A DNA stretch of 64,000 nt from Vibrio hepatarius. Its GTDB lineage: Bacteria; Pseudomonadota; Gammaproteobacteria; Enterobacterales; Vibrionaceae. The translations under genes and the position numbers were made by a program. The notes under the pieces were generated by a model. It was given only the letters and a program-made list of their open reading frames with translations. It made no database searches and was not told the origin of the DNA. Below, in pieces: positions 38,892 through 48,435 of the stretch (positions are counted from its first letter, which is position 1; each line of letters opens with the position of its first letter). The stretch covers positions 1-64,000 of the forward strand of contig NZ_JAHKPM010000024.1 of NCBI RefSeq assembly GCF_018860525.1, read 5' to 3'.

Positions 38892-40846
38892 TTGCTGAGA
38901 TTGGTCATTTTGCCTTAATTGTTTCACTCGCGATGGCAGTGTTATTGAGTATTCTGCCTTTGGTTGGTGCATCTCGAAATAATACTATGTTAATGAACAC
39001 CGCACGACCTTTGTCTTGGGGAATGTTCTTGCTACTCGTTTTATCTTTTGGTGTGTTGCTTTGGGCTTTTTACACCAACGACTTTACACTGACCTACGTT
39101 GCGACTAATTCTAATAGTCAATTACCTTGGTATTATCGTCTTACGGCGGTTTGGGGAGCTCATGAAGGTTCCTTGCTGCTATGGGTACTAATTCAAGCGA
39201 TATGGACTGTAGCAGTAGCGACGTTTAGTCGTGGTATGCCGCAAGAATCAGTGTCAAGAGTACTTGCGGTGATGGGCATGATTAGTGTTGGTTTCTTATT
39301 GTTTATTATCGTCACTTCTAACCCCTTTTTAAGAACCTTACCTTTCTTTCCTGTTGATGGGCGTGATTTAAATCCTTTATTACAGGACCCAGGACTTATC
39401 ATCCACCCGCCAATGCTTTACATGGGATATGTAGGCTTTTCGGTTGCTTTCTCATTTGCCATTGCATCACTCATGACTGGCAGGCTTGATACCGCATGGG
39501 CGCGTTGGTCTCGCCCTTGGACGACAGCAGCATGGCTGTTTCTCACTTTAGGAATTGCACTTGGCTCTTGGTGGGCCTACTACGAACTTGGCTGGGGAGG
39601 CTGGTGGTTTTGGGATCCTGTAGAAAATGCGTCCTTTATGCCATGGTTAGCTGGTACGGCTTTGATGCATTCGCTCGCTGTCACAGAAAAACGTGGCACA
39701 TTTAAAGCCTGGACTGTGTTACTGGCAATTTCCGCGTTTTCATTAAGCTTGTTAGGGACCTTTTTAGTTCGATCGGGCATTTTGGTCTCAGTGCATGCTT
39801 TTGCCTCAGATCCCGCCAGAGGAGTGTTTATTTTATTCTTCTTGGTTTTTATCATTGGTGGCTCGTTACTGCTGTTTGCTTTAAAGGGTTCTAAAGTTCG
39901 AGTCCGTGGTGATTTTGAACTGATTTCACGGGAAAACACATTACTTGCAAACAATGTTCTGCTTATCGCAGGGTTAGTTGTTGTTCTAGTTGGTACGCTA
40001 TTACCTCTTGTCCATAAGCAAATAGGCCTAGGTTCAGTGTCTATAGGTGCGCCATTTTTCAATCTTTTATTTGCGTGGTTAATGGTGCCATTTGCCTTTT
40101 TGCTTGGTATCGGGCCATTGATCCGATGGAAGCGTGATAATCTCTCCAGCTTAGCTAAACCTATGCTGATATTAGGAATGGCCTCACTGATTTTAGCCTA
40201 TGTATTGGTCTCTTTACTCGCTGACTTCTTCCAGGCCATGGCATACCTTGGCTGGGTAATGGCGCTATGGATTATCTTTATGCATGGCTTTGAGATCCAT
40301 CAGAGAGCGACACATAGGCATAATTTTGCTGTTGGAGTTACCAAGCTGCAACGCAGTCACTGGGCTATGGTACTTGGTCATATTGGTCTTGCCGTTGGTA
40401 TTATCGGTATCGCAATGGTGCAAAATTACAGCATCGAACGTGATGTACGCTTGGCTCCAGGGCAAAGCTATAGCATTCAAGGTTATGATTTTTACTTTGA
40501 AGGTGTGCAAGATAAAATTGGCCCAAACTACGATGGCTATGTTGCGGATTTTAAAATCAGTCACCAAGGTGAGTATCTAAATACTTTGCATGCTGAAAAG
40601 CGTTTTTATCGCACCGCCCGATCTATGATGACTGAGGCGGCAATAGACAGAGGCATCACCCGCGATCTCTATATTGCATTGGGTGAGAGGCTTGAAGATG
40701 ACAAGTCTTGGGCTGTTCGTATTTACTATAAACCTTTTGTGCGATGGATTTGGGCAGGGGCCTTGCTCATGGCTCTTGCTGGTGTGGTATCGATAAGCGA
40801 TAAGCGTTATCGTTTTAGGAAAAGTACAAAAATGCAGGAAGCGTAA
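38888..40846 (+). CDS. ccmF: Heme lyase subunit CcmF
   Basis: CcmF is the large polytopic core of the heme ligation complex, attaching heme to CxxCH apocytochromes. The 652-residue protein has about 15 membrane segments and the tryptophan-rich motif [15 protein letters not shown]. It overlaps ccmG by one base. Confidence 0.96.
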   Translation: MIAEIGHFALIVSLAMAVLLSILPLVGASRNNTMLMNTARPLSWGMFLLLVLSFGVLLWAFYTNDFTLTYVATNSNSQLPWYYRLTAVWGAHEGSLLLWVLIQAIWTVAVATFSRGMPQESVSRVLAVMGMISVGFLLFIIVTSNPFLRTLPFFPVDGRDLNPLLQDPGLIIHPPMLYMGYVGFSVAFSFAIASLMTGRLDTAWARWSRPWTTAAWLFLTLGIALGSWWAYYELGWGGWWFWDPVENASFMPWLAGTALMHSLAVTEKRGTFKAWTVLLAISAFSLSLLGTFLVRSGILVSVHAFASDPARGVFILFFLVFIIGGSLLLFALKGSKVRVRGDFELISRENTLLANNVLLIAGLVVVLVGTLLPLVHKQIGLGSVSIGAPFFNLLFAWLMVPFAFLLGIGPLIRWKRDNLSSLAKPMLILGMASLILAYVLVSLLADFFQAMAYLGWVMALWIIFMHGFEIHQRATHRHNFAVGVTKLQRSHWAMVLGHIGLAVGIIGIAMVQNYSIERDVRLAPGQSYSIQGYDFYFEGVQDKIGPNYDGYVADFKISHQGEYLNTLHAEKRFYRTARSMMTEAAIDRGITRDLYIALGERLEDDKSWAVRIYYKPFVRWIWAGALLMALAGVVSISDKRYRFRKSTKMQEA

Positions 40847-41400
40847 TGCAGAAAAAATTACTATTTATTCCGCTGGTGGCTTTTTTGGGCTTGGTCGCTG
40901 TATTTGCTACTCAGCTGTTCAAAAACTCACATGGTGATGACCCGACTAAACTTGAATCAGTATTGATTGGTCAAACTGTTCCTCACTTCAAGCTTGAAGA
41001 TCTTGCTGAGCCCGGAAAACTCTACGATCAGTCGATTTTTAAAGGTGAACCATTACTTCTCAACGTCTGGGCAACTTGGTGTTCCACCTGTTATGTCGAA
41101 CATCAGTATTTGAACAAACTGGCATCGAAGGGCGTTAAGATAATCGGCATGAATTATAAAGATGATCGTGCTAAAGCGGTCAAGTGGTTAGATCAACTTG
41201 GTAACCCTTACTTAATTAGTTTATTTGATGGCAGTGGCATGTTAGGCCTAGATTTAGGCGTCTATGGAGCGCCTGAGACGTTTTTGATTGATGCACAAGG
41301 TGTAATTCGTTATCGCCATGCAAGTAATGTCAGCGATCGCAGCTGGAATGACGACATTAAACCTATTTATGACCAGTTACTGGCGGAGGCTAAGCAGTGA
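40846..41400 (+). CDS. ccmG: Thiol:disulfide oxidoreductase CcmG (DsbE)
   Basis: CcmG is a membrane-anchored periplasmic thioredoxin that keeps apocytochrome c cysteines reduced. It has 184 residues, one N-terminal anchor, the active site WCSTC (WCPTC in E. coli), and the family features GVYGAPETFLID and YRHAS. It overlaps ccmH by four bases. Confidence 0.95.
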   Translation: MQKKLLFIPLVAFLGLVAVFATQLFKNSHGDDPTKLESVLIGQTVPHFKLEDLAEPGKLYDQSIFKGEPLLLNVWATWCSTCYVEHQYLNKLASKGVKIIGMNYKDDRAKAVKWLDQLGNPYLISLFDGSGMLGLDLGVYGAPETFLIDAQGVIRYRHASNVSDRSWNDDIKPIYDQLLAEAKQ

Positions 41401-41876
41401 AAAACACCCTATTTTTTATGTTTTGTACTGTGGTTTTATCTTTCTCTGTCAATGCAACGATCCAGATCTATGAATTTGAGGATTTAGAGAAAGAGCAGCA
41501 GTTTAAAGAGTTGAGCAACACGCTTCGCTGTCCTAAATGTCAAAATAATACCATTGCAGACTCAAATTCTGCACTGGCCGTTGATATACGGCAAAAAGTG
41601 TACGATATGACCAAGCAGGGTGAGTCCAAACAGGATATTGTCGACTATATGGTAGCTCGTTATGGTAATTTTGTTACCTACAATCCCCCGTTGACATTTG
41701 CTACCGCTATTTTATGGTTGGGGCCAATATTTGTTGTGATGGTCGGTTTTGGTTTTATTGTTGTACGTACTCGCTCAAAGCAGAGTCGAATAAGTAGCAG
41801 TGTGACTTGGGATCAAGATAAAGAAGATCGTTTAAATGCCCTCCTAGAAGAAAAGAATGATGGAGAGAAGCAATAA
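41397..41876 (+). CDS. ccmH: Cytochrome c maturation protein CcmH
   Basis: CcmH is the thiol-reductase part of the heme ligation complex. The 159-residue protein has a signal peptide, the LRCPKCQNNTIADSNS redox motif and a C-terminal membrane helix (about 102-122). It represents the N-terminal half of E. coli CcmH; the TPR half is the separate ccmI, which overlaps by one base. Confidence 0.95.
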   Translation: MKNTLFFMFCTVVLSFSVNATIQIYEFEDLEKEQQFKELSNTLRCPKCQNNTIADSNSALAVDIRQKVYDMTKQGESKQDIVDYMVARYGNFVTYNPPLTFATAILWLGPIFVVMVGFGFIVVRTRSKQSRISSSVTWDQDKEDRLNALLEEKNDGEKQ

Positions 41877-43096
41877 TGACGCTATTTTGGATTGTTTCAG
41901 CCATTCTAATTCTACTGAGCATCGTTCTTATCGGTATACCCATTATTCGAAAGAAAGCCAACAATGACGACTTACTACGTGATGAACTCAACAAAGCCTT
42001 GTACAAAGATAGATTGTCTGAACTTGCAGAAGAAACACAAGGAGGCCTAGTAGTAAACCAGCAGGAACTTGTGGATGATCTTAAACAGTCTTTGCTTGAT
42101 GATGTTCCTCATCAGCAGAGTGTTAATCCGCAAGGCTCATCTTCTCCCTTCGTAATTTTGTTACCGTCTGTGTTGTTTGTTGTTGTGCTGTCTTATGCGC
42201 TGTATTTCAAATTTGGAGCTTGGGGTCAAGTTGAACAGTGGCAACAAGTTAGTGCTAATTTACCTGCACTATCTAAAAAATTGATAGCGCCGCAAGGGGT
42301 GGCCTTGAGCGGTGATGAAATGCGCGATCTTACCTTAGCTATGCGTACTCGTTTGCATTATCATCCGGACGACTCTACAGGTTGGTTACTATTGGGTCGG
42401 ATTGCGTTAGCTGATCGAAACGTGACGACTGCGATTGGTGCGATGAAAAAAGCATACACGCTGAAACCGGATGATGATGACATCAAGCTAGGTTATGCTC
42501 AGGCCTTGATGCTATCGCAAGATGAGCTTGACCAAACCACCGCACGCCGTATTCTTGGCGATTTGGTGCAAAATGATTATGTCGATTTACGTGTTTTCTC
42601 ATTATTGGCATTCGACGCTTTTGAGAGAGAAGATTATACTGGCGCCATACGTTATTGGCGAGTGATGCAACGTATGATTGGCCCTGATGACAGCCGTTAT
42701 GGCATGTTGTCACGAAGCATCGATAATGCTCAAGAGCAACTGGGTAATTCAAATGCCAGCGGTGAATCGGTCTCTGTGTCTATTTCTTTGAGTAATGAAG
42801 TTAACGTTGACCAAAAATCAGCATTAATCGTCTCAGTTCATACCGCAGATGGATCACCGATGCCCGTTGCTGCGGCGCGATACCCTATAGGATCATTCCC
42901 TAGAACGGTTGTTCTTGATGATACTAATAGTATGTTGCAAAATCGTAAGCTATCCTCATTGGAGACGCTAATGGTGCGTGTACGTCTAGATAAAGATGGT
43001 AATGTTGCCACTAAGCAAGGGGATTGGTTTGGCGAGAGTGAAGCCGTTAAAATGGGTCAATCTGTTTCGGTTACTATTGATAAAATATATCAATAG
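41876..43096 (+). CDS. ccmI: Cytochrome c maturation TPR protein CcmI
   Basis: CcmI binds apocytochrome c and presents it to CcmF-CcmH. The 406-residue protein has two membrane helices (about 2-22 and 92-112) and TPR-like repeats (TGWLLLGRIALADRNVTTAIGAMKKAYTL region). It ends the ccm operon before a GC-rich hairpin. Confidence 0.92.
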   Translation: MTLFWIVSAILILLSIVLIGIPIIRKKANNDDLLRDELNKALYKDRLSELAEETQGGLVVNQQELVDDLKQSLLDDVPHQQSVNPQGSSSPFVILLPSVLFVVVLSYALYFKFGAWGQVEQWQQVSANLPALSKKLIAPQGVALSGDEMRDLTLAMRTRLHYHPDDSTGWLLLGRIALADRNVTTAIGAMKKAYTLKPDDDDIKLGYAQALMLSQDELDQTTARRILGDLVQNDYVDLRVFSLLAFDAFEREDYTGAIRYWRVMQRMIGPDDSRYGMLSRSIDNAQEQLGNSNASGESVSVSISLSNEVNVDQKSALIVSVHTADGSPMPVAAARYPIGSFPRTVVLDDTNSMLQNRKLSSLETLMVRVRLDKDGNVATKQGDWFGESEAVKMGQSVSVTIDKIYQ

Positions 43097-43120
43097 ACGT
43101 AGTTTTAACAAAAATTGTAG

Positions 43121-43148
43121 AGGCCGGTACTACTGAGTACCGGCCTTT
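43121..43148 (+). terminator. Hairpin terminator after ccmI
   Basis: AGGCCGGTACT / AGTACCGGCCT arms with a 4-base loop and a short TTT, 24 bases after ccmI. It is strong as a stem but has a poor U-run. Confidence 0.65.
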
Positions 43149-43165
43149 GTGTGGAAGTGGTAATA

Positions 43166-43927
43166 ATGAAGAGCTTTAAGTCTCAGTTATGGGCTGTTGT
43201 TTGTGGAACAACGCTGTTAATGGGGTGCGCTAGTGCTCCTCAAGACTCAGCATCGGTCGAATCTGATGTTAATGATCCTTTGGAGGGTTTTAACCGCACA
43301 ATGTGGGATGTTAACTACGATTACTTGGACCCTTACTTTGTTCGCCCTGTGTCATTGGCTTATGTTAATTATGTGCCTGATCCTGTACGTCATGGGATCT
43401 CAAACTTTTTGGGTAACCTTGATGAGCCGGCAAGTATTATTAATAACTTAATTATGGGCAATGGGCATAAGGCGATTGATCACTTTAACCGTTTTTGGAT
43501 CAACAGTACGTTCGGTTTGCTGGGCTTAATTGATGTCGCCTCAGCTGCGGGGATTACTCACCATAATAATAAATCATTTGGTGATGCGGTAGGGCATTAC
43601 GGTGTTGGTAATGGGCCTTATGTTATGGTGCCAGGTTATGGGCCTTGGACGGTTAGGGAATCGGCTGATTTAGTCGATACGACTTATGTCCCGCTTTCAT
43701 TGCTTAATATCTGGGCTGGTCTTGGTAAGTGGGCTTTGGAAGGAATGGAAACTCGCGCATCCTTGGTGTCTCAAGAAGCGCTGTTGGATAATTCCCCTGA
43801 TCCATATGTGCTCACTCGAGATGCTTATCTTCAAAGTCAGGATTTCAGTGCTGAAGTGGAATCACCAGATGAGTATGATGAAGACGAAGAAGCCTACCTC
43901 GATGACTATCTTGATGAGGATTTCTAG
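43166..43927 (+). CDS. mlaA: MlaA (VacJ) outer-membrane lipoprotein
   Basis: MlaA removes mislocalised phospholipids from the outer leaflet and passes them to MlaC. The 253-residue protein has a lipoprotein signal peptide with lipobox LLMGCAS and the family motifs DPLEGFNRTMW, NFLGNLDEPASIINN and GPYVMVPGYGPWTVRE. Its tail is strongly acidic. The ATG at 43166 gives a normal signal peptide; the frame's GTG five codons earlier lies next to the terminator hairpin. Confidence 0.95.
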   Translation: MKSFKSQLWAVVCGTTLLMGCASAPQDSASVESDVNDPLEGFNRTMWDVNYDYLDPYFVRPVSLAYVNYVPDPVRHGISNFLGNLDEPASIINNLIMGNGHKAIDHFNRFWINSTFGLLGLIDVASAAGITHHNNKSFGDAVGHYGVGNGPYVMVPGYGPWTVRESADLVDTTYVPLSLLNIWAGLGKWALEGMETRASLVSQEALLDNSPDPYVLTRDAYLQSQDFSAEVESPDEYDEDEEAYLDDYLDEDF

Positions 43928-43931
43928 AGAA

Positions 43932-43958
43932 AAGCTTGGTCAATGACCAAGCTTTTTT
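43932..43958 (+). terminator. Intrinsic terminator between mlaA and fadL
   Basis: Perfect 10-base arms AAGCTTGGTC / GACCAAGCTT with an AAT loop and TTTTTT on the plus strand; the minus strand reads TTTTCTC after the stem, so it may also serve the convergent fadL. Confidence 0.9.
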
Positions 43959-43996
43959 ATTGCCTAATTCAAACTTTAAAGCTAAATGATGATGGT

Positions 43997-45319
43997 TTAG
44001 AATCGGTAGCTGGCCTGAATGCCAATTAACCAAATATTACCCTTGGTTTCTCCAACAAATTGCCCACCCACATCCTGCGCCGTATCGTCAGAAGCGTAGC
44101 CACGTGACTCTGTGATGGGGGCATCTTTAGCCAGAATATAGGTTAATCCGCCATCTAGGGTAAACTGTTTCGAAAACGCATAGCTTGCGCCAAAACTTAA
44201 CCAAGTGCGATCGGTTTCGGGAATGGTAATAGTGCGGTTTTTATCACTCACCGCTGAGGTGTCGTAAGCTATACCAGTGCGAAGCGTTAATTTCGGCTCT
44301 AGCTGGTAAGTGGCGCCGAATGCAACACGATAGTTATCTTGCCAATTTTCAACTTTGACCATTTGACTGCCAAAGGTGTCTAATTGAGCTTCAAGCTTTT
44401 CAAAACTGCTCCAATCTGTCCAGTTTATGCTGGAATGAATGGCTAATTTTTCAGTTAATTGGTGGAAACTAGCGAGTTCTGCTGTCGCAGGAAGCGCAAG
44501 ATCCATAGTGCCGTTATCACGGTTGCCATTACTCAGACTCGAATCAAACCCAAATCCTGTGGCATAGCCTTCAAGTTTCAGTTGAACTTCGGATTTGTAG
44601 CTAAAGCCAATACGGTGATCTTGGTTGATTTGCCACGCCGTTCCTACTTGCCAGCCCCAAGCTGTATCGTCACCTTCCATATACTTAAGGACTGTACCTT
44701 TAGGTGCTGAGATAGATTGACCAATTATATTATTTTCAGGGGTCTTAGCGCCAAAGCTGCCTTCACCCATGACATAACGAAGACCGCCACCCACACTCCA
44801 TTGTTGATTGAGCTGATAGGCGGCATTTAAGTTAGCTTCCATAGTGGTAACGCTGGCTTGATTACCAAAATGTGCAGCCGCGAAGTCATTACCTAGGTTG
44901 GTTTCCATACCATAGTTGGTCCCGAGCGCAAATCCAACCGCGACTTGGTCAGAATATTTATGCGAGAGGTAAACGTTTGGAATAATGGCATCATCAGCAA
45001 AGTCAGACGAAGCGGCATTTGAGGTAGGCAGAGTAGGGTTCTTCGATGTTGACCCATCAACCGTGCCGTTGACATCCACATTTGGATTAACATAAATAGC
45101 GCCGAGTGAGACTTGAGTGCCAGGCAGATAAGTGAGCATCGCAGGGTTACGCCACTGGGCGCTAGCATTATCTGCAATGGCGGCTTCACCTGCATATGCT
45201 CGGCCTAGACCTGTTGCAGAATATTCCGCCAACTGAAAGCCTGCTGCATTGGCGGTATGAGCGGCTGACAGTAGACTCGCGGCCACTGCGATAGAGAGAA
45301 AAGTAATTTTTGGTTTCAT
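43997..45319 (-). CDS. fadL: FadL-family outer-membrane fatty-acid transporter (copy 1)
   Basis: FadL is a 14-stranded outer-membrane barrel that takes up long-chain fatty acids. The 440-residue protein has a signal peptide (to about residue 25, NAA) and a mature start AGFQLAEYSATGLGRAYAGEAA, the typical FadL hatch, with NPAMLTYLPGTQVSLGAIY following. It lies downstream of a second paralogue on the same strand, separated by about 300 bases with its own terminator. It is tandem with the other fadL and adjacent to beta-oxidation genes. Confidence 0.93.
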   Translation of the reverse strand: MKPKITFLSIAVAASLLSAAHTANAAGFQLAEYSATGLGRAYAGEAAIADNASAQWRNPAMLTYLPGTQVSLGAIYVNPNVDVNGTVDGSTSKNPTLPTSNAASSDFADDAIIPNVYLSHKYSDQVAVGFALGTNYGMETNLGNDFAAAHFGNQASVTTMEANLNAAYQLNQQWSVGGGLRYVMGEGSFGAKTPENNIIGQSISAPKGTVLKYMEGDDTAWGWQVGTAWQINQDHRIGFSYKSEVQLKLEGYATGFGFDSSLSNGNRDNGTMDLALPATAELASFHQLTEKLAIHSSINWTDWSSFEKLEAQLDTFGSQMVKVENWQDNYRVAFGATYQLEPKLTLRTGIAYDTSAVSDKNRTITIPETDRTWLSFGASYAFSKQFTLDGGLTYILAKDAPITESRGYASDDTAQDVGGQFVGETKGNIWLIGIQASYRF

Positions 45320-45360
45320 TATATACCACTGACGTTGTAAAAAGTGTCTGGCGATAATAA

Positions 45361-45470
45361 GGTTAGAGTTATTACTTTAAAAATAAAAAGCAGGATAATA
45401 GTCACATTCGAGATAAAATATGGCGACTGTCAGGGTTTGTTTTATAACTCTCTGATTATTAACTCTATAT
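45361..45470 (-). promoter_or_regulatory. TAGAGTTAT-type half-sites upstream of fadL copy 1
   Basis: The spacer between the two fadL genes contains TTAGAGTTATT (about 45364), TATAACTCT (about 45442) and TTAACTCTATA (about 45459). These share the half-site of a perfect 20-base palindrome upstream of the other fadL (47061-47080). AT-richness makes chance occurrence possible. I see no clear FadR site here. Confidence 0.3.
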
Positions 45471-45570
45471 AGCACTTACTCAGCGAACAGGCGTAGTATG
45501 AAAACGCTATTTTTCAGTACAGGTGTAGGCTGAAAATAATAAGCTGATGTTTTGAGTTTGCTCGGGGAAA

Positions 45571-45599
45571 CGAAAAGGACCATCTTGCATGGCCCTTTG
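45571..45599 (-). terminator. Intrinsic terminator after fadL copy 2
   Basis: On the minus strand AGGGCCAT / ATGGTCCT arms (one G-U pair) around GCAAG are followed by TTTTCGTTT, about 20 bases after the fadL stop. Confidence 0.75.
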
Positions 45600-45618
45600 T
45601 GTTGTTAGAGTACTTAGA

Positions 45619-46890
45619 TTAGAAGCTATAGTTGTACTGAAGTCCGTAAAGCATTGCATCTGCACGAGTGGTAGCAGTTAAGACTGGGGTTGTACCAACA
45701 TATTCTGTCACTTTAACGTCTTCGCCCATTAGGTAGGTAAAGCCAAAGTCGATAGAGTGGTGTTTATCAAATGCGTACCCTGCACCAAATGAAAACCAGT
45801 TGCGATCTGAATCTGGAACCGAAATCGATGTCAGGTTGTCTTGAGCGGCCGTATCATGCATATAACCAGCGCGCAGCGTCCAGTTATTATCGAGGTAGTA
45901 AGTCCCGCCCAAAGAAATATGGTAGCCGTCTTGCCAATTATAATCTTTGATGTTGTAGCCGCCGCTGGTTTTAAGGCTATCAAAGGTGTCCCAACCGATC
46001 CACTGTAAACTATAGTGGACTGCAAATTTAGTGTCTTTTATACGATGGTAGCCAGAGAATTCAAGCATACTGGGTAGAGGAAGTAAGACATCCTGACCGG
46101 CAACAGCATTGGTATTTAGAGCACCAGCGCCGATTAGCCCTGCATTTACAAAGACGTCGCCAGAGGCTTCTACTTCAGGGCTGTAATGATAGGCAAGGCC
46201 GAAGCGGTTGTTCTCATCAAGCTCAAACACAGTACCTAGATTAAATCCGATCCCAATTCCGTCGGCATCAATATTAACAGCATTGACATTACTAAAGGCG
46301 TCACGTCTTAATTTACCGCTACCTTGTACAATATCAACACCACCACCAATGCTCCACTGGTCATCGATTCGATAAGCCGCATTGATTGTATAATTGATGG
46401 TTTCTATCTCGGTTGTACCGCCGAAACTGCTTGCATCAGGTATTGGGGAACTACCCGAACCAGCACCAAAATCTCCAGGGAAATTATTTTTGGTACCAAA
46501 GTTTGAGTATATCCCTGCACCAATCGCAAACTGATCATTTAGTTTGTGAATGTAGTAAATATTTGGAACAGGGGTATTGCTTGAGTTGGTCACATCATTG
46601 ATTGTGCCACCGTTATATGAAATATCCTTTACGTCGATATCGGTATCGATTATATTGACGCCGCCAGAGAACTGGTCAGTGTCAAAAAGTATCATAGCGG
46701 CGGCATTACGAGCCATAACCGAAGCATTATCAGCAATAACGGCGTCACCAGCAAAGGCGCGGCCAAGGCCAGTGGCAGACTGAGAATTAAGCTGGAAACC
46801 TGCAGCGAGAGCTTGCTGCGAAGCCAGAGTGGTACTGGCAATGGTCACGGCTAGAAGTGACTTCTTAAACAGACGTGTCTTATTCATCAT
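45619..46890 (-). CDS. fadL: FadL-family outer-membrane fatty-acid transporter (copy 2)
   Basis: The second FadL paralogue has 423 residues. Its signal peptide ends ALA-AGFQLNSQSATGLGRAFAGDAV, and the same hatch and barrel pattern as copy 1 follows. The two differ substantially in sequence, so this is an old duplication and not a recent repeat. The start is ATGATG (46890 or 46887) after AAGGAAAAG. It lies just downstream of the ECF sigma and DUF3379 pair on the same strand, but a terminator separates them. Confidence 0.93.
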   Translation of the reverse strand: MMNKTRLFKKSLLAVTIASTTLASQQALAAGFQLNSQSATGLGRAFAGDAVIADNASVMARNAAAMILFDTDQFSGGVNIIDTDIDVKDISYNGGTINDVTNSSNTPVPNIYYIHKLNDQFAIGAGIYSNFGTKNNFPGDFGAGSGSSPIPDASSFGGTTEIETINYTINAAYRIDDQWSIGGGVDIVQGSGKLRRDAFSNVNAVNIDADGIGIGFNLGTVFELDENNRFGLAYHYSPEVEASGDVFVNAGLIGAGALNTNAVAGQDVLLPLPSMLEFSGYHRIKDTKFAVHYSLQWIGWDTFDSLKTSGGYNIKDYNWQDGYHISLGGTYYLDNNWTLRAGYMHDTAAQDNLTSISVPDSDRNWFSFGAGYAFDKHHSIDFGFTYLMGEDVKVTEYVGTTPVLTATTRADAMLYGLQYNYSF

Positions 46891-46981
46891 ACTTTTCCTT
46901 TTTCTTCGCCTCTCGCGGACGTCTTATTTGAGTGAAAACTCAATGATTGGTAAATCTAAGCAGCCAGTATAAAAGATAGAA

Positions 46982-46992
46982 ATCGGACCATT
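46982..46992 (-). promoter_or_regulatory. FadR-like half operator upstream of fadL copy 2
   Basis: On the minus strand aTGGTCCGAtt keeps TGGTC-n-GA of the FadR core CTGGTCnGACC. It lies about 15 bases upstream of a -10-like TATACT. This is a weak match and only suggestive. Confidence 0.3.
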
Positions 46993-47060
46993 ACGCACTA
47001 AGTAGGTAAAATTACAGAAATAAAAGCCATTTGGCAGGAATTGACAGTAAAAATGAATTA

Positions 47061-47080
47061 AATAGAGTTATAACTCTATT
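47061..47080. repeat. Perfect 20-base palindrome AATAGAGTTATAACTCTATT
   Basis: The palindrome is exactly self-complementary over 20 bases, about 170 bases upstream of fadL copy 2 and 70 bases downstream of the anti-sigma gene on the minus strand. It is followed on the plus strand by TTTT, so it could read as a plus-strand terminator, but no plus-strand gene ends here. An operator role is more attractive. Confidence 0.5.
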
Positions 47081-47088
47081 TTTTGGCT

Positions 47089-47120
47089 AAAAAAATGGCC
47101 CAAGCAGATTGCTCAGGCCA
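47089..47120 (-). terminator. Intrinsic terminator after the ECF sigma / anti-sigma pair
   Basis: On the minus strand TGGCCTGAGCA / TGCTTGGGCCA arms (two G-U pairs) with an ATC loop are followed by TTTTTTT, about 30 bases after the stop codon. Confidence 0.9.
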
Positions 47121-47150
47121 TGAGGTAGCTCACAAAATGTTAAAATTTGG

Positions 47151-47879
47151 TTAACTCATAGGTTTGATAATGTTTGCTATGTTTGCAGCGATGTTGGCAA
47201 TATTTTCGCCTTCCTCACCGACGAGAATTAAGCTGGTGTTACCAAGGGGTTCAACCACACCGGTCATACCCTGCTGCTCAAAATCCACAGTTTGCTTGGA
47301 AGGCATACTGGTTAAGAACAAGGTGATTTTACCTTTTTCACCTTGAAATACCATGTGTAGTGCGTTTGTATCGCCAAAGCCACAATGGTTGAGATAGTAA
47401 ACATGGTAAGGAAAGTTAGCGCCAAGCTGGTGATCGAATGGCATCATTTTGGCATTGATTTGTGATGAGGGGACATTTTCATCAAGGCGTGCAACGAAAG
47501 GTTTTTCATCAACAACATGTTTAATCGCAATATCTGTAATACTGGCGTGTGCCACCGGCACAACAATATTGCCCCAGTTGACTTGCCCAACCAGAATACC
47601 TACCACAAACGCAATCGATGCAGCAGTGGCCATTGCACGTTTTGCAAAAGTGGGTCTGATGATATTTGATTCAGAGTGAGATGTTTGACTAAACAAAATG
47701 CGATCAACGAGATCTTCAGGAACATCAACCGCCATCGCTTTAGCAATATGCGCGTCGAGATCCAGTACATCATCGGCAAATTTGCTGTTGGCACTGTCGG
47801 CTTTTATTGCTTCAACAATATCCCTATCCCGTTCTTTGGGATCGGACATAATACGACGACGGAATTCTAACTCATCCAT
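47151..47879 (-). CDS. DUF3379 membrane protein, putative anti-sigma factor
   Basis: The 242-residue protein has a cytoplasmic N-terminal region (about 1-85) rich in charged helices, one membrane helix (about 88-105, TAASIAFVVGILVGQ) and a periplasmic domain with a conserved HVYYLNHCGFG segment. It overlaps the ECF sigma gene by eight bases. The topology and coupling are those of an anti-sigma factor, although the N-terminus lacks the HxxxCxxC zinc motif. The role is inferred from context. Confidence 0.82.
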   Translation of the reverse strand: MDELEFRRRIMSDPKERDRDIVEAIKADSANSKFADDVLDLDAHIAKAMAVDVPEDLVDRILFSQTSHSESNIIRPTFAKRAMATAASIAFVVGILVGQVNWGNIVVPVAHASITDIAIKHVVDEKPFVARLDENVPSSQINAKMMPFDHQLGANFPYHVYYLNHCGFGDTNALHMVFQGEKGKITLFLTSMPSKQTVDFEQQGMTGVVEPLGNTSLILVGEEGENIANIAANIANIIKPMS

Positions 47880-48435
47880 TTTGTTGCCCTCGGTGACTAT
47901 TTTCTGTATCTAGCATGTCTTTCAACTGGTTCCTTGCTCTAAACAGACGTGTCATCACTGTGTTCTTGTTGAGGCCGAGAATCTCACCGATCTCTTCGCC
48001 ACTGAACCCTCCGACGACCTGCAAAAAAAGCGGTTCACGGTACTCATCTTCCAGTTTCATGATTTGCGCTTGTATCCATTGCGATTGATGGTGCGGCGCA
48101 TCACTAACTTTGGCGTCATTGGCGTGATCATCAATATCAACCAGATCAAATTGCTTCCTTTCAAAGCGGCGAGCATTTTCACGTCTTAATATGGTTATAA
48201 GCCACGACTTTGCCGCTTTTTCATCTTGCAAGCTCTCAAGAGACTTCCATGCCCGTAGGCAAGTTTCTTGGACAAGATCCTCTGCTATAGATTGGTCTTT
48301 GCACAGCCAATAGGCATAGCGGTATAAATCCCTGTGATACGCTCTAACAAGTGCTTCATACTTTCTTTGTCTGTCTATATCCGAGTTGACCGGAGGACTC
48401 GACTTTTTCTTTCCAAAAATATTGATAACGGACAC
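47872..48435 (-). CDS. ECF RNA polymerase sigma factor
   Basis: This sigma-70 family ECF factor has about 187 residues. Region 2 is YRYAYWLCKDQSIAEDLVQETCLRAW and region 4 GFSGEEIGEILGLNKNTVMTRLFRARNQL. The GTG at 48435 is chosen because GGAGG lies five bases before it; a TTG four codons upstream overlaps that ribosome site. It is co-transcribed with the DUF3379 gene. Its target promoters are unknown; adjacent fadL genes are candidates. Confidence 0.9.
   Translation of the reverse strand: MSVINIFGKKKSSPPVNSDIDRQRKYEALVRAYHRDLYRYAYWLCKDQSIAEDLVQETCLRAWKSLESLQDEKAAKSWLITILRRENARRFERKQFDLVDIDDHANDAKVSDAPHHQSQWIQAQIMKLEDEYREPLFLQVVGGFSGEEIGEILGLNKNTVMTRLFRARNQLKDMLDTENSHRGQQNG

Noticed and set aside
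47061..47084. Palindrome plus T-run as a plus-strand terminator
   Set aside because: No plus-strand gene ends nearby; kept as a possible operator instead.
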